Assembly: GCA_964472265.1 (NCBI GenBank)
Contig: CAYYJO010000015.1
Location: 1 to 35,106 of the forward strand
Source of the DNA: JAGNLA01 sp964472265
GTDB taxonomy: Bacteria; Caldisericota; Caldisericia; JAAYUI01
Reading direction: 5' to 3'
DNA: 35,106 nucleotides
Below are positions 16,598 through 24,400 of the stretch, in pieces. The translations under genes were made by a program, and so were the position numbers. How positions within the stretch are numbered: the first letter of the stretch is position 1; every line of letters starts with the position of its first letter. The notes beneath the pieces are model-generated. The model did not search any database and had not been told where the DNA came from. It saw only the letters and a list, made by a program, of their open reading frames with translations.

Positions 16598-19500
16598 ATG
16601 AAGAGATTTTTGATTCTGGCGATCCTGCTCAGTCTGGTTCCGGTTGGCGCAAAGGCTGCTCCTGAAAAACTGCCCGAGGTGTGTTTCCCGAAGGCTTCAT
16701 GGGTCAGGGAGACAAACAAACTGACGGTTTCGTGGGTTTTGCCACCCAATTCTGGCGATGTCAAAGGATGCCGTATTTATGCAGATTTCCTTAATGGAAA
16801 GCTGATAGGACAGGTTCCGACAGAAAAAACCTCTTTTGAGTACAGCCTTGAAAGAAGCTGGATTGGTCTGCCTCTTGATCTTACAATCAAAACCTTTGGG
16901 CAGGAAGAGTCAAAAGGGGTCAGCGTTTCAACCACCCCAACCGCAGCCAACGTCAAAATTGAGGGGATTGATGGCGGGAAGGTTTTAAAATCAGGCCAGA
17001 ATTGCGTCATCACGTTCACATACAACCGCTATGTGAAAGACAGGGTCAGAGCCGAAATCACGGCCAAATCCGAGTCATGCCTCTCCATGTTTTCGATGTT
17101 GCTTGAAGAGGATCAGAGAGAAGTGATCTACATCCCGCCTGACATTGACGGAATGCTGGAATGCAAGGCGTTTCTTGGAGAGAAGGGCAATGTTTGCGTT
17201 GGCTTTGCAAGCTGCCAGGTGTCTTCGACAAAGGACAAACCGATATTCCAGCTGACTTCGCCAGCCAGAGGGCAAACTGTATTCATCGGCGACAAGCTGA
17301 AAATTGCTTGGAATTCTTCGAACATGCCGGTTGGCGGTCGCTACAAATGCGAGATTAGAAACACTTTTGATGGCAGCCTCATAACTGATATGGACGTGAG
17401 AGGCGGAACAAATTCAGCTGAGTGGACGATTCCTGACCAGTTTCCGTACAAATCGGTTGCTGTTGACGTCATCTTCAAACACCTTACAACTTTCCACGCC
17501 GCAAATCCTGAATCTCCGGTGATTATTGCCATTGACAAGCACGAGATCAAGAATCCATCGAAACCGAACGTGAAACTCACGCCCGACCCGGCCAGAAACG
17601 CAATCCAGGTGGACATCACAACCCTAAATGACGGTTCAGCGCTGATTGACTGGGTCGAGTCGACAGTTGAGGCTTCGGACGGCTCAACCCGAACCTTCAA
17701 GCTCCACCCCGATTACTCGGCAACCACAAACCCTGTATCTGTGAGGCATTTCATCTACCACGTCAAAGCTGGCGCCACCTACACGGTTACGGCTGTTTCA
17801 GTTACCGGCGATGCAGTATCCACCGATTCGGAAAAGGTTTCACTGACAATTCCGAAAGAATGGAAAGCCATTTACATCACGAGTTTGAAGCCAGGGGACT
17901 CCATCCCGATTGGCACGAGGCTGAAACTGCGCTGGAGTCTTGTAAATTTTTCAGACTATCTCGGAGCCGACTCGCTCATCATCAAAACGCCACAGAGGGA
18001 ATACAGCTTTGACTATGTGAGTTCCAAGGCCTATGAGACCGAGATGGAAGCTCTGCTAGACGGCGTTCCAGAATCCGAAGATGTCAAACTCTGGATTAGA
18101 GCTGTCTCCATGCCTGACTCGAACGGGCAGTATCAGATTTTTTTTGAATGTATCGACAATCTTAAAATTGTGGCGCCTCCTCCGTTTGAGGTGAAGTCAA
18201 CCATTGATGACAATTACAAGGCATCGCTTTCATGGGAGCCGGTTGCAGGCGCAGCCTACTACAACATCAGGAAGAAGGGCTACTTTGAAAATTTCATGCG
18301 ACTCAAAACCCTTCGAGGCCAGACATCCTTTGAAGACGACCAGCTGTCGCCCGATTCAAGGTATGATTATCAGGTCGAGGCCAGGGGCAATCGGGATGAA
18401 GTTATTGCCAGAGCTGACCTGTCATTTATCACACCTCACAAAAAAATCGTCCCAAGGCTTGAAAAGGGCAGGACATTTGTTTCAATTGCGTGGGATCGGA
18501 TCAAGTGGATCGAAGGCTACAACATCTTCAGGCAGCACGGGTACGACCTTGAGCCACTCAATGGCGACACGCTCACTTTGCCGGAATACATCGATTCAAA
18601 TCTGAACCCGGGCGTGAAGTATTGCTACAAAATTGAAGGCGTGATGGACAATGGTAGGGTCATAGGCTCATCGGAACTTGTCTGTGCAACCACCGATCTG
18701 GATTCCATGGAAGTAAAAGCTGAACCGGACACCCAGTCTGTCAGGCTTTTCTGGTCGCCCCAGCCTGACATATTCCAATATCAGGTTTTCAGGAAAGGTG
18801 GCGAAAATTTCGAGCTTGTTGCAAAGGAAATCAAGGGAGGGAACTACACCGACAAGGGGCTTGAGCCTGTCAAAGACTACACCTACATGGTCGAGGGTCT
18901 GGATTATTCGGGGCTAGTGATGGCTAGGTCTGCCGAAATCAAAGCCACAACGCTCAAAATCGAGCACGCCACAATTGCAGCCAAAACATTCCCAGACCAG
19001 ATCAAACTCTTTTGGCCAAAGACAGAAGGGGTCTCCAGGCTTGAAATGTGGAAAGAAGGCGCACTGCTCAAACTTCTCATGCCGGATCAGTCCGAGTTCC
19101 TCGATTTTGGTCTCAAGCCAGAAACGAAGTACTGCTATGCCCTCAAGGCATTCAACAAGTACTCGAACCTGATTTCGACAGGCGAGATTTGCGCTCAAAC
19201 CCTGAAGAAACAGACGGTTGTCGAGTTTACGGCCGGTTCAAAAAAGTGGACAATCGACGGTGCCCAGCAGGCTGACATGGTCTCGGCTCCCGAGATCACA
19301 GGCGGGAGGCTGTTCCTTGTGGTTCGCTACCTCACCCAGTCAGTTGAGGCCGGCCTTTCCTGGGATGCAAAAACCAAAACCGTCGAGATAATGAGGAAAG
19401 ACGGCTTCTGGTTCAAAATGCAGGTTGGGAACCCCGTTGCAAAAGTCAACGGCAAGGAAACGCCCATCGACTCAGGCAACAAGAATGTTGCTCCGTATAT

Positions 19501-19612
19501 CAAGAATGGCCTGACCTACTGTCCGTTCAGGTTTATTGCCAACAACCTCGGTGCAACCAACGACAACATCACCTGGGATGCAGTCAGTAAAACTGTGAAG
19601 ATTGTGTTTTAG
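16598..19612 (+). CDS. Exported FN3-repeat protein with C-terminal stalk domain
   Basis: Secreted protein of 1004 aa; RBS GAGGGTGA lies directly before the ATG. Signal peptide MKRFLILAILLSLVPVGAKA. The N-terminal half (about 25-525) holds beta-sandwich domains, including SPARGQTVFIGDKLKIAW and SLKPGDSIPIGTRLKLRW, two related units of a 'Ser-Thr-rich carrier' or Ig-like type. Residues about 530-870 contain four fibronectin type III domains, seen by repeated W.....YNI(F)R and LxPxxxYxYxVE signatures (AAYYNIRKKG, EGYNIFRQHG, FQYQVFRKGG). Residues about 880-1004 are a stalk domain (LFLVVRYLTQSVEAGLSWD, TYCPFRFIANNLGATNDNITWD). A surface adhesin or scaffold role is inferred. The stop codon overlaps that of the convergent gene by 3 nt, and its 3' end is duplicated at 22535. 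Confidence 0.85.
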   Translation: MKRFLILAILLSLVPVGAKAAPEKLPEVCFPKASWVRETNKLTVSWVLPPNSGDVKGCRIYADFLNGKLIGQVPTEKTSFEYSLERSWIGLPLDLTIKTFGQEESKGVSVSTTPTAANVKIEGIDGGKVLKSGQNCVITFTYNRYVKDRVRAEITAKSESCLSMFSMLLEEDQREVIYIPPDIDGMLECKAFLGEKGNVCVGFASCQVSSTKDKPIFQLTSPARGQTVFIGDKLKIAWNSSNMPVGGRYKCEIRNTFDGSLITDMDVRGGTNSAEWTIPDQFPYKSVAVDVIFKHLTTFHAANPESPVIIAIDKHEIKNPSKPNVKLTPDPARNAIQVDITTLNDGSALIDWVESTVEASDGSTRTFKLHPDYSATTNPVSVRHFIYHVKAGATYTVTAVSVTGDAVSTDSEKVSLTIPKEWKAIYITSLKPGDSIPIGTRLKLRWSLVNFSDYLGADSLIIKTPQREYSFDYVSSKAYETEMEALLDGVPESEDVKLWIRAVSMPDSNGQYQIFFECIDNLKIVAPPPFEVKSTIDDNYKASLSWEPVAGAAYYNIRKKGYFENFMRLKTLRGQTSFEDDQLSPDSRYDYQVEARGNRDEVIARADLSFITPHKKIVPRLEKGRTFVSIAWDRIKWIEGYNIFRQHGYDLEPLNGDTLTLPEYIDSNLNPGVKYCYKIEGVMDNGRVIGSSELVCATTDLDSMEVKAEPDTQSVRLFWSPQPDIFQYQVFRKGGENFELVAKEIKGGNYTDKGLEPVKDYTYMVEGLDYSGLVMARSAEIKATTLKIEHATIAAKTFPDQIKLFWPKTEGVSRLEMWKEGALLKLLMPDQSEFLDFGLKPETKYCYALKAFNKYSNLISTGEICAQTLKKQTVVEFTAGSKKWTIDGAQQADMVSAPEITGGRLFLVVRYLTQSVEAGLSWDAKTKTVEIMRKDGFWFKMQVGNPVAKVNGKETPIDSGNKNVAPYIKNGLTYCPFRFIANNLGATNDNITWDAVSKTVKIVF

Positions 19613-19666
19613 TATATCTGCTGGTAAAGATAAATCACCGTTTTGGTCTGGTTATCCCAGAAGTTG
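19578..19666. repeat. 89-bp direct repeat spanning convergent gene ends, copy A
   Basis: Contains the last codons and stop of the 16598 gene and the last 18 codons and stop of the convergent 19609 gene. Matches 22535-22623 at 86 of 89 positions without gaps, same orientation, period 2957 bp. Confidence 0.9.
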
Positions 19667-22440
19667 GTCAAACCAACCGATGTGGCAAAGAAACTGGCAG
19701 GCACAAGAAGCACCCCTGAGACTTCCTTAGGTACGATCTTCGCGTTTTTGGGATCAATCTGGACTGTTTTACCGTTGACAACCGCCTTTGGTTTGTCCAC
19801 AGTCAGTTCAAGGGTTTTTGAGCCAAAGGTGATCTTATATGATTTGGTGCCGGTTTTTGTCAGTTTTCCGCCGAAGATGTCCAGGACGTTTTTCACAGGG
19901 ATGCAGACAACACCGTTGAATATTTGAGGGGCAACGGCGATTGTTGAGCTTTTGTAAGTGTTGTAGTTGTTTCTGCTGATTGTTTTTGAGTTCACAGTCA
20001 TCTCCAGCGCAGAAACCTTTATTCTCTTGAATCTGCCGTTGTTTGCGTAGCAACAGAGCTCGATTGAATTGTACCCGGAGCTGTAGATTCCAATCAGTGT
20101 GCCCTCGGCTGGAATAACCTCGATCCATTCATATAAATCTTGCGGTTCTGTCTTAAATGGATTTGCAAGGATTTTCCCACTTCTAAGATCATAAGTATAA
20201 ATACCTTTATCGGCTATACATACATAAACTCGATTCCCAGCAATGACCGGGACATTGGTAATTTGTTCTTGTGTTTCATTTTCCCAAATAATATTACCAT
20301 TTCTAGAGTCTATACAATACACCGATTTACCATTCAATAAAATGATGTATATATCATAGATTGCTGGTATAGAATACCATTCTGTTTCACCTGGTATTTC
20401 AAAACTCCATTTTAATTTGCTAATCTTGGAGGAATGACACTCAAGTCTATTTGAGTCATCGTCAAAGTATCTGAGCAATATTGAATCTTGACCAAACACA
20501 GAAACTAAATCTGGTTCATCAATATATTTTGACCACAGATTTTTCCCTGTTACACAATCATATGTGTACATCATTGAGATATTACCGTAGCTTGTGCTTC
20601 GTGCAATCACACATAATACCCCTGACTGTATAGTCAAATCGGAAAAATATTTATTTGTTGACTCCTTCTCCCACAGCACATAGCCTGTTGAAAGGTCGTG
20701 GCACCTTAGTTTGTTGCCACCAGAAAACACACGGTCATTGGAAATGACAGGATTCCCAGCCACCACTTCACCATACTCCGACCAGCTCCAAATTTCCGAT
20801 CCATCGTTTGCATCCAGGGCGATGATCTTGGAGTTGATGGTTATGAAAACATAGTTTTTGTAGATTGATGGACCTCTGAAGTTTTCAGAACCACTTGCCA
20901 GATCATCTGTCCTCCAAAGCAGGTTTTTTGAAGCCAGATCATAGCATTCAACGCCCTTGTCTGATGCAAGCTCGTACATTTTGATCAGACGGTTGTTCCA
21001 GATGACCGGACTGTGCTTGTTGCTTTCAACTTCATAATCAAGCGATGACCAAACAAGGCTCGGATTGAGCGAACCTGGCGCATCCGCAAGGGGTACAGAA
21101 TTTGATCTGGAGGCATTTGAGCCCATGCCTGTCCAGCCAGTGCAACCGGTCGGCCTTGTCTGGGTGAGTCTTGAATCGAATGTGTAATAATAAACTGGCA
21201 CAACTTTTTTTATCGACCCTGCCGTGAATGTTATTGATGCTGAGTAGCATTTGTTGGCGCTCAGGAATCCGCTGTTGACGATGACACCATAATTGATTGC
21301 CTGGTCGGTGCTTGTCTTTACCACCACCTCCGCATACGGGTCACTTGACACAACATCGACATCAAAACTCCCTTTTGAGCATTTTTCAAGCGTAATGGCT
21401 CCTATCGTGGTGGATTGCTGGTTGATGTTTATTATGCCTGATACTTTTGATTCTTTGATTTTGAAGCATGGGGGTTCAATGACGCTGATTGACAACATTG
21501 TAAAAACATCTGGACAGCCTAAAACTGATATTGTGACTGAACAAGTTCCGAAAGCTTGGCCAGTGACTTTTATATCAGTTCCGGTAATCTCAACGCTTGC
21601 TATATATGGGCAGATATTTAAAACTTCTAGTTTTATGTCCTGTAATTTATTGCCAGATTCGTCTCTTGCTACGATACCAATCTTCTTTGATTGACCTTTG
21701 TTTGTTATTATTTCAGATGGTTCAGCGGTCAATCCTGTTATGGTATCGCAGATATCAACAACATTTATTGTTAGCTCAGCATGGAATTCCGGACAATCTG
21801 CGATTGCAATGGTTACAGAGCAGGTTCCTTTAGATTTGCCAGTAATTACTATGTTCATGCCGTTGACGTCAATTTTTGCAATATTGTTACAGTCGTATTG
21901 TTTGACTGTTATTTCCAATTCTAGAATTCTATTCCCAAGTGGATCCCTGGCAATTGTTTCTATTGATTTGGTCTGGCCACTAGACAGGGTTATCTCAGTG
22001 TCACTAGCCGTAAAGCTGGCAATCTTTTCGCATGTTTCTGAATGAATTGAGAAATAACCAGCATTAAAAGCGCCATCTGTATGCCTGACTTGAAGAAGGA
22101 TGTTGCCTGTTTTATTGCATCTCACGTTTAATACCGAGCCTGACTTGTTCAAAAGAGTGACAACCGACTGATCGTAGCCGTCAGCAATTGACCATGTTAG
22201 ATCATTCTCGTTAACATCCGATACTAGATGATTGTAACGGTCGTAGCATGTTACCTTCAACGTTATAGTGTGACCTGCTAAAATTTTTTCTGAAGGCAGT
22301 GAAATCATAACATAAGTTACTTTTTCGACCGCATGCACATTTAATGACCCCCCAATAAAAGGATTGATATAAGTAACAAGAGATATTAACGAAAGTACAA
22401 TAACTCCTATCACTCTTCTGACAAAAAACCTATTCCTCAT
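19609..22440 (-). CDS. Exported Ig-like/PQQ-propeller/stalk protein
   Basis: Secreted protein of 943 aa; GGAGG lies 7 nt before ATG 22440. A long signal or anchor (about 1-38) is followed by three bacterial Ig-like (Big) domains of about 90 aa, each ending in a G-x-C-S-V-T-I motif (GTCSVTIAIADC, GTCSVTISVLGC). After another beta domain, residues about 450-780 form a PQQ-type propeller with repeats such as DLASKNLLWRTDD, DANDGSEIWSWSE, DSRNGNIIWENE and DLRSGKILANP. The C-terminus is a stalk domain (CIPVKNVLDIFGGKL, LLVPASFFATSVGLTNFWD). Composition changes along the gene: about 20140-20700 and about 21580-22440 look AT-richer than the rest, hinting at a mosaic. It lies wholly between two copies of an 89-bp repeat. 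No catalytic residues are recognised. Confidence 0.85.
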   Translation of the reverse strand: MRNRFFVRRVIGVIVLSLISLVTYINPFIGGSLNVHAVEKVTYVMISLPSEKILAGHTITLKVTCYDRYNHLVSDVNENDLTWSIADGYDQSVVTLLNKSGSVLNVRCNKTGNILLQVRHTDGAFNAGYFSIHSETCEKIASFTASDTEITLSSGQTKSIETIARDPLGNRILELEITVKQYDCNNIAKIDVNGMNIVITGKSKGTCSVTIAIADCPEFHAELTINVVDICDTITGLTAEPSEIITNKGQSKKIGIVARDESGNKLQDIKLEVLNICPYIASVEITGTDIKVTGQAFGTCSVTISVLGCPDVFTMLSISVIEPPCFKIKESKVSGIININQQSTTIGAITLEKCSKGSFDVDVVSSDPYAEVVVKTSTDQAINYGVIVNSGFLSANKCYSASITFTAGSIKKVVPVYYYTFDSRLTQTRPTGCTGWTGMGSNASRSNSVPLADAPGSLNPSLVWSSLDYEVESNKHSPVIWNNRLIKMYELASDKGVECYDLASKNLLWRTDDLASGSENFRGPSIYKNYVFITINSKIIALDANDGSEIWSWSEYGEVVAGNPVISNDRVFSGGNKLRCHDLSTGYVLWEKESTNKYFSDLTIQSGVLCVIARSTSYGNISMMYTYDCVTGKNLWSKYIDEPDLVSVFGQDSILLRYFDDDSNRLECHSSKISKLKWSFEIPGETEWYSIPAIYDIYIILLNGKSVYCIDSRNGNIIWENETQEQITNVPVIAGNRVYVCIADKGIYTYDLRSGKILANPFKTEPQDLYEWIEVIPAEGTLIGIYSSGYNSIELCCYANNGRFKRIKVSALEMTVNSKTISRNNYNTYKSSTIAVAPQIFNGVVCIPVKNVLDIFGGKLTKTGTKSYKITFGSKTLELTVDKPKAVVNGKTVQIDPKNAKIVPKEVSGVLLVPASFFATSVGLTNFWDNQTKTVIYLYQQIY

Positions 22441-22458
22441 CTAGTTTCCTCCAAGATG

Positions 22459-22467
22459 AGTATAGCA
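22459..22467 (-). promoter_or_regulatory. Extended -10 promoter for 22440 gene
   Basis: Minus-strand TGCTATACT (TG, one base, TATACT) lies 19 bp upstream of the ATG. The -35 region is poor (ATAACA at 17 bp). The same TGCTATACT core occurs before the 27310 gene. Confidence 0.4.
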
Positions 22468-22494
22468 TACGATTGTTAAGTTGTTATCAACTAA

Positions 22495-22527
22495 TTATCA
22501 ATTAGGCGTATACTAGGTCGTTATCAC
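22495..22527 (-). pseudogene. Degenerate 3' end of a stalk-domain gene
   Basis: Matches the 3' end of the 24401 stalk gene (24398-24430) at 27 of 33 positions without gaps. Read on the minus strand it gives VITT-stop-YTPN-stop, against VITIEYTPN-stop in the intact gene. It lies in the upstream region of the 22440 gene, directly beside copy B of the 89-bp repeat. Confidence 0.6.
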
Positions 22528-22534
22528 GTCTGGT

Positions 22535-22623
22535 ATGCAGTCAGTAAAACTGTGAAGATTGTGTTTTAGTATATCCGCTGATAAAGGTAAATCACCGTTT
22601 TGGTCTGGTTATCCCAGAAGTTG
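22535..22623. repeat. 89-bp direct repeat, copy B
   Basis: Second copy of 19578-19666 (86/89 identical). It carries the tail of the 16598 gene on the plus strand and, on the minus strand, an orphan stalk C-terminus NFWDNQTKTVIYLYQRIY-stop. That orphan sits 21 bp downstream of the FN3 gene's stop and out of frame with it. Confidence 0.9.
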
Positions 22624-22644
22624 AGAAGTCAAATCAGTTTGAGA

Positions 22645-23949
22645 TCATTTCAGCTGGATGTTGACAACGTTGCTGTAGCTGCTCTCACCAAGTACGTTTA
22701 CTTCCGTAACAACATATCTGAGCCAAACCCCGGATCTTCTGGGCCCCATGTTGTTGTGGTCGTTGAAAGACATCTCTGTGGTTGATCCAAGGCAGATAAC
22801 CTTGGGATAGTTTTCTGAGTCAGTTCTGTAAATAAGGTATCTTGTCGATGATGACTTGCACGAATGCTCCCACCTTAGCCCGACTCCCGCATCTATCAAC
22901 TCGGCCGTCAAAGAATATGGTGGCGTCGGTGGGTAAACAACCATTACGGGAACGCATATTTTCAGGCTTTCGGACAGATCTGAATCGCCGGCATTGTTTT
23001 GCGCAACGATGTTGTATGTGTATGTTCCGCCTTCCTTTGCCATCTTATCGTGGTAAGTCTGTCGGCTGAACCCGTCAGTGAGGACAACAAAGGTTTGGTC
23101 TTCATCGTTTGTTCTTATGATCTTGTATGTGATGTTTTCCGCACCACCTGAGAACTCAGGAGCCTTCCATTTGATGATCGGTTTGTTGTCGGCCAGTTCG
23201 ATTGTAGGGTATAATACTGCCGATGGAGGAACAATGTCAAATTCGGGAACAGAAATCCATGCTTCAAAGGACAGCTCGCTTTCGCCAAAGCTGTTCTTTG
23301 CGGTCACGGCATAAGTGTAGTCCATCCCGGCCTGGGCGTGCTTGTCATTGAAATACTGGTTGAATGTGTTGCCGATAAGTGCGAATTCTTCGGTTGCCGA
23401 TTCTTTTCTGAACACCTTGTATTCAAGCCTTTCATGCTGTGCAAAATCAGCAGGCCTGTTCCAGTACAGCATTGGTTTTCCGTCTGTTATTTCGGCTCTG
23501 AGAGCCTGGGGGTATGTCGGGATGTTTTGATCGGATGTCTTGTCACCGCAGACATATTTTGACACAGCTTCCGACAGTGCGCTTTCAGACAAAATGTTTA
23601 CGGCAGTCATTTTGTAGTAGTACATCTTGCCCGGTGAAACTTTTGTATCGCAGTACGAAAAACCGTCAAGATTGTATCTGATCATTGTGTAATCAGCGTT
23701 GTCTTCACTTCTGTATATCGAATAGAAAATATTTTCCGAATTTCCGTTGTACAAAGGTTTTTCCCAGGTGATTACAGGTCTGTTTTTCTCAAGCGTAATT
23801 TTTATGTTGGTCGGAGGCAGAGGCGACATGATCGCATCGCCGCATTGGTCTGCGAGAACTTTTGACATGCCGGTTGTGTACAGCGTTTGTGATGAAATGA
23901 TTACCAATAAAAGCATTGTTATGATAATAGGTTTTTTTCGATTATTCAT
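22645..23949 (-). CDS. Exported four-domain fibronectin type III protein
   Basis: Secreted protein of 434 aa. GAGGCGA lies about 5 nt upstream of the ATG; signal peptide MNNRKKPIIITMLLLVIISS. Four FN3 domains follow, each with PxxPxx...I/L...KPxIxW near the start and YxYxVTAxNxxGESxLS near the end (YYYKMTAVNILSESALSE, YTYAVTAKNSFGESELS, YTYNIVAQNNAGDSDLSE, LRYVVTEVNVLGESSYSN). Unlike the other large exoproteins here it has no stalk domain. However, an out-of-frame stalk C-terminus is found 21 bp past its stop, within copy B of the 89-bp repeat. The stalk was therefore probably lost by deletion, leaving no evident means of surface attachment. Binding partner unknown. Confidence 0.85.
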   Translation of the reverse strand: MNNRKKPIIITMLLLVIISSQTLYTTGMSKVLADQCGDAIMSPLPPTNIKITLEKNRPVITWEKPLYNGNSENIFYSIYRSEDNADYTMIRYNLDGFSYCDTKVSPGKMYYYKMTAVNILSESALSEAVSKYVCGDKTSDQNIPTYPQALRAEITDGKPMLYWNRPADFAQHERLEYKVFRKESATEEFALIGNTFNQYFNDKHAQAGMDYTYAVTAKNSFGESELSFEAWISVPEFDIVPPSAVLYPTIELADNKPIIKWKAPEFSGGAENITYKIIRTNDEDQTFVVLTDGFSRQTYHDKMAKEGGTYTYNIVAQNNAGDSDLSESLKICVPVMVVYPPTPPYSLTAELIDAGVGLRWEHSCKSSSTRYLIYRTDSENYPKVICLGSTTEMSFNDHNNMGPRRSGVWLRYVVTEVNVLGESSYSNVVNIQLK

Positions 23950-23973
23950 TTTCTCGCCTCATCGAAATTTATT

Positions 23974-23979
23974 ATTATA
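23974..23979 (-). promoter_or_regulatory. Possible -10 box for FN3 gene
   Basis: Minus-strand TATAAT (23979-23974) about 25 bp before the ATG, with TTTTAA 18 bp further upstream. The area is very AT-rich, so chance matches are easy. Confidence 0.3.
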
Positions 23980-24298
23980 TTTAATATTAATATTCAATTA
24001 AAATAGAATATGCAGAGATAATCAAGAACAAATCTGCATTTCAAGCGAAATAGTCATTCTTGGCAACATAAGCTTGTTGTATTGAAGCATGTCCTTTTGT
24101 TTTATTGATACAATTGATTGTCAACAAAATATTAAATATTTGATACAGCATGTATCGATCGAGGAAGCAGGGAGATCCTGAAATCTTGCACATAAACGAT
24201 ACTGCCCACTGCTTGGATTTGAAAGAGCTGGCGCAAGTTGATTTGATATTTTATCTACAGTCCAACAGATTTTTTCTGGTATTTTTCGACAATGAAGT

Positions 24299-24329
24299 AT
24301 TTAATGCCCGCCAGTTGCGGGCATTAAAT
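24299..24329. terminator. Strong 13-bp hairpin, possible bidirectional terminator
   Basis: ATTTAATGCCCGC (24299-24311) pairs perfectly with GCGGGCATTAAAT (24317-24329) around CAGTT. Neither side has a good U-run beyond the AT-rich base of the stem. It lies 72 bp past the stop of the 24401 gene on the minus strand, so it may end that transcript. Confidence 0.5.
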
Positions 24330-24400
24330 TAGCAGAAAGACATGTCTTTTTAAAAAAACAAGCTGAAGACTTCGATAAAATAGTCAAGCAATATCCGTTA

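Larger units (their letters stand above)
23950..24400. other. 451-bp gap with no convincing gene
   Basis: AT-rich. It holds the probable promoter region of the FN3 gene and a strong hairpin at 24299-24329. A 60-codon plus-strand frame (24150-24332) has no RBS and resembles nothing I recognise; its end is the hairpin itself. The minus strand also has short open stretches (for example opposite 24170-24250), which could be remains of a lost gene. Confidence 0.5.

Noticed and set aside
24150..24332. 60-codon plus-strand ORF in the 451-bp gap
   Set aside because: No RBS, no recognisable similarity, and its last codons are one arm of a 13-bp hairpin; treated as chance.
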